Below, piece after piece: positions 1 through 11,600 of a stretch of DNA of 64,000 bases. The stretch is taken from assembly GCA_012934845.2 (NCBI GenBank), contig WNNJ02002737.1:1-64000 (forward strand), given 5' to 3'. A program made the position numbers and the translations under genes. The notes beneath the pieces were generated by a model. It ran no database searches. It was given only the letters and a program-made list of their open reading frames with translations, and was not told where the DNA came from. Position 1 is the first letter of the stretch, and each line of letters begins with the position of its first letter. The stretch is from Pomphorhynchus laevis (lineage: Eukaryota > Acanthocephala > Palaeacanthocephala > Echinorhynchida > Pomphorhynchidae).

Positions 1-317
1 ATATATTTAAATCATTTATTTTTTTAATCATTAATATACTAAATGTATTAATGTATTTTAGTTAAATATTAGCGTAATATAACTTATCAAATATTAAATT
101 ATTAAATTATTATAAATATTAATAATATAATACTATATATTTTTTAAACAATAATAGTATTTTTTTGTTTTTATAAGAGGCGCATTGGATTTGCATTAGC
201 CCGTGCAGTGTCCGCGAACCTCCGGTGCCCTCGTTCGACAAGGAGGCACCCCTGTCGACAGATGACGACAATAGCATAAGAAAACTCATTTAAATGTTAA
301 AATAATTAGTGTTTTAT

Positions 318-414
318 CAAGGACCTATTTACGGGTAACCTTTCGAGTTGTATAATTAATTAAAAAATTATATTATTAAAAAAATTTGAAAGGTTACCCG
401 CAAATGTGTCCTTA
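318..414. repeat. Small hairpin/MITE-like element
   Basis: Two arms of about 26 bp (318-343 and 388-414) are near-perfect inverted complements with ends AAGGAC and GTCCTT. They flank a short AT-only loop. No coding content. The size and ends suggest a tiny non-autonomous DNA transposon, but no clear target-site duplication was established. Confidence 0.55.
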
Positions 415-429
415 ATAATAATTTTTCCT

Positions 430-670
430 TTGAATATTTATTTTTTATTTTTTGTGATTGCTCTAAGTTGAGTCTGTGGCGGTATGCTCGGAACGCCACA
501 GCAGCTTGCTCCGCCATGCAAAAAGACATTTGTGCTCGTATCCCTCTAATTACTTCGCTGTAATGTATCCTTTTATCTGACGATATCTTTGCGACATATT
601 TCATTAAGGAATTGAAGACGTTTCCGACACCTCCGCTAGTCGAAACTATTAAGGGAAGAAAATTTTCGTT
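430..670 (-). mobile_element. LINE fragment: C-terminal end of a restriction-like-endonuclease (RLE) type protein
   Basis: Read on the minus strand, the region encodes a stretch with FLPLIVSTSGGVGN followed by KISSDKRIHYSEVIRGIRAQ and a basic end. This matches the tail of the retroelement protein at 37912-39147, which has FAPLIISSSGGTG followed by a helical basic end. It is therefore a 5'-truncated remnant of the same general class of non-LTR element. The codons upstream of position 670 are not recognisable. Seen: motif order and similarity to the other copy. Inferred: family. Confidence 0.65.
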
Positions 671-859
671 TTCTATTTCTAATTATATAATACTATCTAA
701 TTAATAATAAATTATGAATAATTTAATTATTTATTTATCAACTTTCTGATTCGCAGATTTGTAATCATGAGTCTTAAGACATACTGGAAATAATACTATA
801 ATGCAAGAATTATGAAATTTTGTGACCTTTAAAGGACAAACGCGGAATTTTGTCTTTAA

Positions 860-1000
860 AAGAAAATTATTAATGTAAATGATTATTATTATTAATAAAT
901 GATTATTAATAATAATTATTAATAATTATTAATAATAATTATTAATAATAATCATTATTATTAATAATGATTATTATTAAATGATTATTATTATTAATGT
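860..1000. repeat. Low-complexity TAATAAT-rich stretch
   Basis: Runs of TAATAAT/ATTATTA repeats with internal self-complementarity. No coding capacity. Confidence 0.7.
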
Positions 1001-1329
1001 AAATGTAGTGAATAAAATGAAACTTTGGATACAAAAGAAATTTTTAATATTTTCAACCAAAGCATTAACTTGAAAAGTTAAACTGTGAGTAAACTGCGAA
1101 ATTACATGTATATTGCATGTTCTTTCGCGTATAAATTAGTTCATTTATATTTTAAAATAACATTTGAAACTTATTATTTTGATCTACTGTTTTACAATGA
1201 GTGAATCATATAAAATACGCATTCAGTCAAGTGTTTATATGAAGTGAAGATAGCCATTTAAAATATTGAAATATTCAATTTTACGGTATTGTATCACTTT
1301 CAATCAATTTCTACACTCCCTCATAACAC

Positions 1330-1615
1330 ACCTGAAAACTCAATCGTTGCGCCCGATGGTAGGTAGTTTCGACACGAGTAGCTTTATAAATCTTAGCCTT
1401 TGCTCCGTTGAACGTCCTCTAGAAAAGAAGACTAGTCCCGATATTACCCATGTACAGCAGCGGTGCACCTAAACACTCCCTCCTTATGACAGATGCTGAG
1501 CCCGTTTTAGAGTACATCTAGCTCTCTTTAAGACACTCTTGAACCCGTTCAAATCTGATCTGACGGTCCATCTTTCCGTGATGGTAAACCACAGGTACAT
1601 TAGAGGCGCACCTGA
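1330..1615 (-). mobile_element. Fragment of the 44-kb LINE family (ORF2 3' end)
   Basis: The + strand carries landmarks such as CTTAGCCTTTG, ACGTCCTCT, GAAAAGAAGACTA and ACAGATGCTGAGCCCGTTT in the same order and spacing as 44450-44660, inside ORF2 of the intact LINE. It is a diverged, truncated copy in the same (minus) orientation. Confidence 0.75.
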
Positions 1616-1707
1616 GCATATATTTAAGGTGTAAACTTGCTGTTTAATTTATTAGTATATGCAATTTTGATATTTCTAGATACGAAAATTATTTTCCAAA
1701 ATCTACA

Positions 1708-4221
1708 ATGAGCACAGTTATGTATTCGGAACTACAAATCCTTTTAACAAACATTAGGAATAAAACAGCGGTACTTAAAAGTTTGGATTTAATATTAAAA
1801 CAGATTGTTAAAATGCTGAACGTAAGGAATAATAATTATAAGGAATTTCAGGATCAGTGCAGTTTTCTCATGTTTTGTTTAAGTGGTTTTAAAGCTTCAC
1901 ATATAACAGATGATGTAGCTGAATGTAATATTTATAACTCGATGACTGACTTACTGGATACTGTCATTGGTGACGAAAATACTAAACTGACGCAGTCATT
2001 TCAATATAATTCCGTGGCGTCTTGCATTTTGAATAATACAAACTTCCAACATGGTTTTCAGGGTGGGAAAAAATCTGGCCCTCAACAGTCAGCCAAATGG
2101 AATAAGGTAAAAACGCTTCTAATAAATTGTGTTAAAAAATCGTTTGAAAACGAACAGCTGACGAAAAAGATAGAATGTTACACTATAGAACTTAATGAAT
2201 TAAAGAAGGCTATATTATTAGCGAAAGAGGACAAGATTAGAAAAATCCGATTAGAAAGAGAACAATTGGAAAAGTTACAGGCCGACTTATCCAGCAATGC
2301 GTCAGAGTATGTTATCAACGATGACATGATCGTTGTGAATACTGATCTGTCTTGTTATGAACACCAAATTTGTTCTACGCCAGATCAATCACATAGTGAG
2401 TGTATACTGTCTAAACAAAATAGTGACTCACTTGAACAAGTGAATCATTATCATGACAACATTACAGTTGATAATAAGATTGATACAGTATTATCTTTAG
2501 AAGATCATACACCCGCAAATATTGAAAATAAAAGCGCAATGGGCAAAGTATTATTTCAAAACATAAAAACCGAAAGGCGCAATCCATTGATGACCTTGTT
2601 TAATGGAAATAGCGTAAAATTACGTGCCCGGAAAATTGTGAACTCTTCGAACAATGGCGACGGTATTCCAAATAAAAGAGTAAGAATTATAGAACATCCA
2701 GCATATTTCACTACTAACGCACAATCCAACAATGTAATAGAGGATGCTATAGAAGAAACATGTAGTAGCAATGAAGTATTACAAAGTGTGGACTGTGATA
2801 CATTACGAAGCGTTGAACCGGATGCTACGGCGGAAAAAGGTGCCAATGAAGATTATTCCACAGATATTTTAATTAATACTTCGAAACCATATCATTTCGA
2901 AAATGCCCATACTTCTGACGTCAATGATGATTCAACCAGTAATAAACCATCCAGTAAAATGTTGAGTATATTAATCAATTCATCGGGTTTCGTATCGCAA
3001 TTACCGTTAAAAGATTCTCTCATGAAAAATCAATTTGATCAACATACCGAGTCAACATTGCCCGATAATGATAAGTCTAGACGTTCACAAATTAGTTTGT
3101 CTTCTGAGAATATCCATGATGAAACACGAAATCTAAACATCACATCGCAAATGCTAGATAGTACGGAAACGGTTACCGAAAGTAGCGTGTTATCTTCTAA
3201 TGTCGTTGATAATCATTCACTGAAGTCTGCACCTGCACTTAAAATTAAAAACTACATTTTTTCAATGGCAACAAAATCTGTTGGAAGAGATTTAGGTCTG
3301 AATCCTAGTGATCGGTCTCTACGATTCGTCAAGTCCACAAACATCCATTCCGATAAAGAAAAAGCTCAGTTTTGTAGGATAGATTACAAAACAGATTTAT
3401 TACATCTTCCATCAAATTCAGATCAGCCTTCGCAAATAAAGGAAACACATTTATCTGATTCATTATCTTCACTTTCTCACGAACCGCTTCCTGAAATCGT
3501 AGCGACTGTGAAACAACAGTCTTGTTGTGACAGTAGTCCGGCCTTAATTCTATCAAGTTCAATACATGGTAGGGATCTACATCAGCAACCAGATAGTAAA
3601 GGTGATTCGAACGTAAATAAAAAAATTTCGAATGCTTTCAAAAATTTACCAGATCATAAGACAAAATCAAACATTCTACTTAGTCTGCTGCAGTCAGTCA
3701 GGCAAAATGTCAGTAAGCCAAAATGTCAAATTAGACTTAATAATGAAAGTTTAAAGTATTCAGAATTAAGTAAAAGTAAGCAGGAAGAAAACAAACAGAT
3801 TATCACTGAAAACTATCAGAAAGATTCTTTCATTGTACCTTTAGTGCATCATACGAATATATTAAGTGACTTGGCAACATATCAGTCTCTTAGTAATACA
3901 CCAGATATAAAAGAGCCTCCTGTTATTAAAACGGTCACTTCGAAAACCCAATTTTCTCATTGTGGAACACCTGTCGAAGAACAACTGTGTAGTTTAACAT
4001 CAATACCGGATTCTCTCGCAACATATAATAATCTGAATAATGAAACAGAAATAGTAAATGGAATGCAAATCAATGAATTCTGTGCTAATCCATTTGCTAA
4101 TACGTCTAATAACGAAGAAGATGATTGTGATAATTTACTAGGCCTTTTTGGTTCACAAGACGATGACGACGAATCACGTAATCAGTTAAATGTCAAATTT
4201 GATTTAAGTGGAAAAATTTAG
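1708..4221 (+). CDS. Unrecognised 837-residue protein, single exon, disordered with acidic C terminus
   Basis: An uninterrupted ATG-to-stop frame far longer than chance in DNA this AT-rich. Residues ~1-60 look helical. Residues ~140-200 are rich in K/E/L with heptad-like spacing and probably form a coiled coil (EQLTKKIECYTIELNELKKA region). The middle is Ser/Asn/Asp/Thr-rich and probably disordered, with a small basic patch (NKRVRIIEH). The last ~40 residues are very acidic (EEDDCDN, QDDDDES) and end in FDLSGKI. No signal peptide or membrane segment is seen. A splice-acceptor-like TTTCTAG about 28 bp before the ATG could end an intron in the 5' UTR. AATAAA at 4558-4563 is a plausible poly(A) signal. 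No enzyme motif is visible. A nuclear or cytoskeletal scaffold would fit but is only a guess. Confidence 0.8.
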   Translation: MSTVMYSELQILLTNIRNKTAVLKSLDLILKQIVKMLNVRNNNYKEFQDQCSFLMFCLSGFKASHITDDVAECNIYNSMTDLLDTVIGDENTKLTQSFQYNSVASCILNNTNFQHGFQGGKKSGPQQSAKWNKVKTLLINCVKKSFENEQLTKKIECYTIELNELKKAILLAKEDKIRKIRLEREQLEKLQADLSSNASEYVINDDMIVVNTDLSCYEHQICSTPDQSHSECILSKQNSDSLEQVNHYHDNITVDNKIDTVLSLEDHTPANIENKSAMGKVLFQNIKTERRNPLMTLFNGNSVKLRARKIVNSSNNGDGIPNKRVRIIEHPAYFTTNAQSNNVIEDAIEETCSSNEVLQSVDCDTLRSVEPDATAEKGANEDYSTDILINTSKPYHFENAHTSDVNDDSTSNKPSSKMLSILINSSGFVSQLPLKDSLMKNQFDQHTESTLPDNDKSRRSQISLSSENIHDETRNLNITSQMLDSTETVTESSVLSSNVVDNHSLKSAPALKIKNYIFSMATKSVGRDLGLNPSDRSLRFVKSTNIHSDKEKAQFCRIDYKTDLLHLPSNSDQPSQIKETHLSDSLSSLSHEPLPEIVATVKQQSCCDSSPALILSSSIHGRDLHQQPDSKGDSNVNKKISNAFKNLPDHKTKSNILLSLLQSVRQNVSKPKCQIRLNNESLKYSELSKSKQEENKQIITENYQKDSFIVPLVHHTNILSDLATYQSLSNTPDIKEPPVIKTVTSKTQFSHCGTPVEEQLCSLTSIPDSLATYNNLNNETEIVNGMQINEFCANPFANTSNNEEDDCDNLLGLFGSQDDDDESRNQLNVKFDLSGKI

Positions 4222-4557
4222 TTTCCGTTTACATCCGTTTATTACCTTGTTCGCATATTGTAAGTTCTGTCAATTCCAACTGTAATATTTTCAAAAATAG
4301 AATTTAATAGTGTTCAACAATCACATAAGCCAATTGAAACTATATGCTGTGCCCTTGTTAATATTTAAAATTGAAATTGCATGTAATATAAAAATCTTAA
4401 TGATTTAGAATATTTATAAATGCTTTCAAAAATCTACCAATGTTAGTAGATTTACACCCTATGGAGATAATTGGTTTTTAAAAGTTATATCTGTTATCAG
4501 GTTCCAGTTCATTTTATCAACTTAACACATCAATGGTATTAAATACAAATTCCTTTG

Positions 4558-4563
4558 AATAAA
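4558..4563 (+). promoter_or_regulatory. Possible poly(A) signal of the 837-aa gene
   Basis: AATAAA lies 337 bp after the stop codon, in AT-rich 3' flanking DNA. The motif is common in such DNA, so support is positional only. Confidence 0.35.
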
Positions 4564-4911
4564 TATACTTTCTTTGATTGCTATCAATATAATCTATTAT
4601 TTTCATCTTCTATATTATATATTATATATTGAATATGTTAATATACATATTAATATGTATATGCTAATATGTTAATATGTTATATCTATGTGATTCATTT
4701 TTACAAATAGATTGTTATCCATCCAAAGTAAACTAACGTTCAACAATTTTTTGATGGATCAACTTTATTGATAATTCTAATTATTCTTAAAATCCAAAAA
4801 AATGTCTCAAAGGTCTCCTCACCTCTGATATAACAATTATATCAAATATTATTATATTCATAAATATAAAATTATCTTTAATGATATAATATTTAATTAT
4901 AATATTATATT
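4564..4911. other. AT-rich intergenic DNA
   Basis: Contains an ATATTAATATG-type palindromic run around 4610-4690 and no coding frame I can support. Confidence 0.6.
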
Positions 4912-5288
4912 ATATGTCGGGACATTGGCATTCCACGAAACAATATTTAAATTATTTATTTTTTATAATAAACGGATGTTTTTAGAATATCATTTTATGA
5001 TATATTAGAAATTGCGAATTAAATAATATCACTAAGATGGATGGAATTGTTATGTGGATTAGATATGTCGATGATACGTTTGCTATTTGTGATAACACAA
5101 TTGATATACATGACATATTAAGAGCAATAAATTGTTTTGATGAAAATATTCAGTGGACAATAGAATTAGAATTAGATTATAGATTAACAATTTTAGATGT
5201 CGTCGTTAGTAGAAAACATCAAATGATATTTAAAAAGCATCCGTTTATTATAAAAATTTAAATAATTTTTAAATAACCCGACATATTG
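4912..5288 (+). mobile_element. Fold-back element enclosing a PLE reverse-transcriptase fragment
   Basis: The ends are inverted repeats of about 60-65 bp. The left arm (4912-4978) begins ATATGTCGGG and ends TTATAATAAACGGATG. The right arm (5237-5288) is its complement, with a few indels. The interior (5037-5261, +) reads MWIRYVDDTFAICDN and then IQWTIELELDYRLTILDVVV. This is the catalytic YVDD block and following strand of a Penelope-like RT (families show WxRYVDDxF and RLxFLDV). It is a fragment of an RT rather than a complete one. Confidence 0.75.
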
Positions 5289-5340
5289 TATGCTATATAA
5301 TATATTATATAATAATATAGGAGTCAATAAATAAAATGAG

Positions 5341-5425
5341 GCAGTAGAGCCAAACGTTTTCTTAAAGAATTTTTTGTTCTTGAGGAAACAAACGTGCTGA
5401 AAAGGCGCAAGCCGAAACGTCAAAA
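5341..5425 (+). repeat. Hammerhead-like box of a PLE remnant
   Basis: At 5397-5421 the sequence runs CTGA-AAA, a short GGCGCAAGCC stem-loop, then GAAACGTC. A hammerhead core is CUGAUGA, stem II, then GAAA. Here the first box is degenerate while the stem and GAAAC are intact. It lies just downstream of the PLE RT piece at 5037-5261. Confidence 0.5.
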
Positions 5426-5537
5426 AAGCTTTGTAACTACTGTTTCATTTTCTTTTTTAAAGAAACTTTACTGAAATTCTTTCTTATTAATATAAAGTCA
5501 CCGGTAGTTTTTAATTCATATAACCACTATATGTGGT

Positions 5538-6238
5538 GTGACGAATTTTAGCATCTGCGCTAGAGCTTTGTTCGTGCTTTGTAGCTAGAGACCTTTTGCT
5601 AGTGCATTTTCAGCAACCAAAGTATGCGTATAAAAGAAAAACGATAGCACACTTGCTGTCCTGTTAGAGCCACTGTTTACGCAAACCATACGAGATGTAA
5701 GGCTGGTCACCGGTCACAGACTTTACATAAATATAAATATTTTGTTATAGAATCATTTTTAAATTCTAAAATCAAAAGTCTAAAGTCATCTGTGATTAAT
5801 CACAACAACTATTTAATTGACTTTGAAGCAAAGTAAAATCAGAAAGATAGACTTTAAAACACAAACGATTATCACAACAGTGACGAATCTTAGTATTGGC
5901 GCTAGAGCTTTGCTCGTGCTTTGTAGCTAGAGACCTTTTGCTAGTGCATTGTGATTTAACAAGCGTGTTCCTGAACAAGCGTGTTGCTTGTTCAGCAACC
6001 TTAGTAAGCTGATGAAGGAACGATAGCACACTTGCTGTCCTGTTAGAGCCACTGTTTACGCGAACCATACGAGATGTAAGGCTGGTCACCGGTCACAGAC
6101 TTTACATAAATATTTTGTTATAGAATCATTTTTAAATTCTAAAATCAAAAGTCTAAAGTCATCTGTGATTAATCACAACAACTATTTAATTGACTTTGAA
6201 GCAAAGTAAAATCAGAAAGATAGACTTTAAAACACCAA
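5538..6238. repeat. Two-copy tandem duplication, unit ~330-360 bp
   Basis: Unit A (about 5538-5866) and unit B (about 5880-6238) share long identical blocks: GCTAGAGCTTTG, TTTGTAGCTAGAGACC, GATAGCACACTTGCTGTCC and GGCTGGTCACCGGTCACAG. Unit B carries extra short duplications of AACAAGCGTGTT. No coding potential was recognised and the source is unknown. Confidence 0.85.
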
Positions 6239-7635
6239 CAGTGTAAATTAATCAAATAAAAGATTATAACGACAATATTTCATTAATTCATTAAATCTGT
6301 AGGAAAATAGTACATTCCTTGTTTATGCTGATGACTGATCATTGTCGTTGTTACTAGATTAAAACATAATTTTACAAACATTAAAATGAGTAAAATAACA
6401 TTATTACATTGCATTGTAAATGAATTGACAACTGACTTTTTACAACCGGATTTATCCGATTGAAATAAATTGAAAAAACTTACAGCATAATTTATTTTTG
6501 TTTAGGATTACACTGCGTATCAGTTAACTATAAATTAAAGTTAATTAATATTAAATTATTAATATTAATATTGTAAATATTATTATTGATAAATTAAAGA
6601 ATAAAATATTGACCTTATTACAATATTGACAAAGTTAAAGAATTTTCAATATCATTTTAAGATAAAGTTATTATAAAGCAAAAAATATTGTATTTTTAAT
6701 ATTATATAAATTATATTTTATTTAATAAACATTTATTTTTGGTGTGTTATAGTTAAGTAATGTTTTTAATAATTGTTGATGTATAAATATACGAATGAAT
6801 TGTACAAAAAATATTTGGAAGTTTCGTTTTTCTCAGACTTTTTCAATCTGTAAGTACAAAACATATATTAGAAGAAGATTAACAATTGAAGATTAACCAA
6901 TTGTAAACATAAGATGAAATGCAGAGGCAAAATCTTGAGGATATTTTCATTAAACACTACGTACCGTTAATCACATCATTCAATGATCATTGAATAAAAT
7001 ACGTGAAACATTATTAGGACCTCCGATAAAAATCTCTGTAATACCCAAAATCAACAGCAAATTCATAACGTCATTGAAGATAATAAAAGTCGGACAAAAT
7101 TAAGCCTGAAAATGTGAGCAATATTGACTTCCGAGAGAAATATGTTGAAACAAGTACATTCAAAAGTGGAGTAGCGTCACTAATAAAGTACAATATTTGA
7201 GGCATGCTAAACTACTCAATGAAGGAAGTGATTTACTGAGCCATCTGAACGTTGTGTAATACTCAATATGAAGGAAAGGTGCGTATATTGCTAAACGTGA
7301 GGCTCGACAACAATATAGGTGAGAAAAAAAACATCATGAATATGATGCTATTGTAATGCACTGTAAAGTGGTACAAAGGTGGATTGGAAGGCTGTTTATA
7401 AATTCAGAACTATTGGCGAAGAGATTGATAATTAAATTTTTAATTTTTTATATTTAGATGACATTTACAGATTTAAAAAGCTTTTGAAATAGCCGAAATT
7501 TCGAAAACTTTGTTGCTTGGTGGTATTAAAACATAGTTTAACGTGGGGAGTCACCAAAGAGTTTCAATATATAACACAACAATTACTCGTAAAATATACT
7601 TGATAATAAATTTAGAATTACTGTACAAATCTTAC
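6239..7635. other. AT-rich DNA, 3' flank of the aminotransferase gene
   Basis: Expected to contain the missing last exon and 3' UTR of the minus-strand gene that starts at 26816. I could not place them. Between 6900 and 7440 the base composition is slightly less AT-rich, but every frame is closed. Confidence 0.4.
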
Positions 7636-7743
7636 CTTTTCGGTAGAAATAAAATACGCTGCTTCGTGGGGTAGCAGAAACCATTTTAATTTAGAGTCAC
7701 CTTCTTCGAGCATTATTGCTGGATCATCTTTAAAATTTATTTG
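7636..7743 (-). CDS. Aminotransferase exon 15
   Basis: 36 codons ending KLKWFLLPHEAAYFISTEK. The WFLLPxEA block is the usual C-terminal signature of the family. Acceptor TATTTAG, donor GTAAGA, so at least one short exon should follow below 7636. Confidence 0.82.
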
Positions 7744-8550
7744 CTAAATAAAGAATATTGTCAAGCGTCAATCGTTTTCAATTTGAGTAAAATTGTGTTT
7801 TGTAAAAACAGTGGAAGCGAAAAACTTATGTTTCTCATGTAAAACTGTGCATTATAATGCATTAAAGTTTGCATATCTTAATTAACTTTTTAATAAATTA
7901 AAGAATAAAATATTAAATAAATATTTTATTGGCTTGGGACCTGAAATTTTAATTTTATTTCAAATATTAATTTTATTTTAATAGTTTGGGCCCTGAAACG
8001 GGCACAACGTATGTCATTAAGACGGAGTGCTCAGGTGCGTTTTTACTGCGCCTGGGCAATCTAGGAATTTGTCTTCTTTTTAAAAGGACGTCCCTCAAAG
8101 CAAAGACTACGATTTCTGAAGCTCCTCACGTTGACACTACCGACCATAGTAAGCCTCGATTATTTAGATTGATCTTCTGGTGTGTGAGAGATCCTGAATG
8201 ATTCAGTTGGATGGCGGCGCGTTGGTGTATGTTGGTGGTCCAGATTCCACTAAATTACTGACCAACTAGAAGACTTTTGCTTATATTATACTGTATTTTT
8301 TGATGTTTTCTGATGTTTTTAATTTGTTATTAGTTGTATTATACTTTTAATAACTAATCCATTAATGATAACAAGTTTACCAGAAAAGTTTTTCTTGACA
8401 GCTTTTATGTTAACAATTTTTATATTTCACTGATTTTAATGTTAGAGAGATGCAAGGACATTATATATAAGAAAATTAGTCGGATCGGCGTTGCTCAAGA
8501 TTGTCGTGTTGACAATTCTTTCAAAATATTGATAGATTTCCAAATCGAGC

Positions 8551-8645
<95 letters not shown>

Positions 8646-11600
8646 CTGGTGTCTTTATAGTTATCACAAAAGCAGTCGAAACGTACCCTAACCACTTCAT
8701 CTGACTGACGATGACTGCTGGGTGGTTAGGATCGTCTCGGAGTGATACATTAGACTGATGGAGCTGATGATCGGAGTCCAGTTATTTAGCAGCAAATTTG
8801 GATTAAAAATCAATCGTAGCCAGCTTTGGCTCCTGGACCACAGTTTCAAGCGATTTTTTCGCAATAACAATTTATATATATTACACCAAATGATGAGATC
8901 CGGTTATCATTAAATATTTCGCCTTGTTGATAAATAGAGAGACTATAAACAAAGGAGAAAAGACCACATGTGGTTGAAATACTGTACTATAGTATATATA
9001 TGGAATGTTCAATTGATAAGAACGCAACAAGTAGAATACATGCTGAAGAAACATTGGAATTTGTTTCAGGGAAATAATGATGTGAAATTTAAATCAAATT
9101 GTGGTAAGCGAATTTATAAAAGTGAGATTTTCTAGTATATATCGATTTTGCAAATTTAACATATTTGCTGTTAAAATATAAAAATTGAGAATATTTAATT
9201 ATAATTTATAAATAAAATTCTAAGAATATTGTGCATAAAGAGAAATTGTATAAACTTTGCCGACTGTTTATAAAACGTTATAGTATTAAAAAATTATTAT
9301 TACGAGTGCTGCTTTTTTGGCTTTTCTTAATTCGTTGTAAGCAACTTGAAAAAGATCCACCTTAAATGGGCACACATATAAGCATTGATTAAATGTGCAT
9401 ACATTTCTTACTTTTGGTAGTTGCTGCTTTTTACTGTGAGCTTCAATTTTCATTGATTGTTCTGAATAGGATATATCCTTAAGACTATCGTAGCTCTTGG
9501 AAAAGAATCGGTGTAACCAATAACCGTTTTCCGTTTTGTATGTATACTAGAAAGTATAAAAATCACAATTAAGGTAATAGTTGTACACAATAGTCTCAAT
9601 GGACCATCAATGAATTGGCAAAAACCGAATTTATAGGTCACAGAAGCAATTATCTCAACGCAGACAGGATGGACTCACTCTCCACATACCAAGACTGACG
9701 GCAATTTCACTCTTTTGGGATGCCCAATTGGTTCGCAAGAGTTTGTAGTCTCATAAATAGTTGCTTGCCAAACCTAGTAAATGACACAGAGCTTGTCGCG
9801 TCGTTTCCGGACGCTCATGTGACTTACCTGCTATTGCGCCACTGTGCTTCCGCTCAACGAATAGCATTCCTAATGAGGAATGTAGATCCAGCAAGCACCG
9901 AACTTTTCTGTAAGCAGTTTGATAATGCTGTGATACGGGCGATGGAAATCATCGCTTCAATACAACTGTCAGCGCGAACACGATCTCAAGTTGAGCTCCA
10001 ACTAAAAATGGGCGATCTGCGCGTTAGGCGTACAAACACACACAGAGTGGCAGCCTTTGCAGCAAGCGTCAGCACAGTGGCCGCGTTTGTGAACCAGGAT
10101 CCAAATATATTTCTGGGCTTTGTAAACGCGAATGAAATACTTGCGCTACACGAAGCAGATGTGGAACAACAGGCTTCATCCACAAGACAAAATCAAATAT
10201 CGTTCAAAATCAACTCAGAGGAGAGGAAAAATGTATTAGACACTGGAGATGATCGGACAAGGGCCAGACTAATAGCGGTATCAGAGTCACATGCGAACGC
10301 ATGGTTACAATGCGCTACAAATCGAAGTCACGGCCTAGCTCTTACCGACCAAGAATTTACAATTCTTATAAGAATGTGGTTAGGCCTGCAAATTGCTCCA
10401 AGTGACTACCGTTGTAGTCAATGTTTTCGAAACGCAGATGCTGAGGGTTTCCATACACTAACTTCCAACTACGGTGGTTTTCTAGGAATGCGTCATAATG
10501 GAATTCGTGACGTCGCTCTCCAGGCGGCACAATCAGCAGGAATGCATGTGGGTTGCGAGGTTCGCAACCTTGTCCAAAATCTACAAGAACGGTCAGCCGA
10601 TATTCTGATCTACGGGGATCCTTCAGATGCTATAGATTTCGCGGTAACACATCCACAACAGAAATCCTTTCTTCACCAGTCAGCTTATGTGCCTGGTTAC
10701 GCAGCTGCGCAGTACGCATCATCGGTCAAAGATAGGAAGTACCGTGCTAAAATGATTGAGGCGGGATATAACTTCATACCTGCAATCTTGGAGTGTTACT
10801 GCGGCTGGAATATGGAAGGGGAGAAAATCATCAGACGAATCGTCCGATCCTTAGCAATTCGATCATCTATACCATACAGCATCGCATCTGCACGGCTCTT
10901 TCAACGAATATCAATATCACTCATGAGAGGAAATTCAAAAGCTATATTATCTAGCATTGATATGTTAAACCGACCGTATTACGAGATTGCTAACCCCATA
11001 ATGGTGAATCCCACAAGAAGCATGAACCCCTTCCAGACACTTGATCTGGCAGTTGACTCTCTTCCATCGTCAATTGATCAGTCCGCTTCTGGATACATTG
11101 AATTTAACAATACAAATGAAGTAACTGTCACGCTAGCTAATATACCAGGATCCAGTGTCAATACGTCAGTTTTTACAGAAACTTATAAATTGTGTTCCTA
11201 CAGCGATTGTGTACTTATAGAAGAAAAAGGAAAATTCACACTAAAAGTATTGAGCTCTGCAATCACAGTAAAGCCCCAAAGTCTTTCAAGCAAAATTAAG
11301 CCACATTTTGACACCTTTCTGCAACAATGTGACAATTCATCAAATTAATAACAACGCTGATGATCCTGAATCTTTACCTATAAACTCACAGCGGGAAACC
11401 GAAATTAGTAAACAGACCGTTGGTTATATGACAATGACGTACATACATTATCTGATTCTGAATTAGCTGACAGTTTATCGAACGCAAATAGTGATAATCA
11501 TGAATCGGACGGAAGTTTTAATTATGAAACAGAATTATTAACTGACTTTTGTGAAACAGATCAAATAATTACGCCCACTATAAACAAACAGATGTTACCG

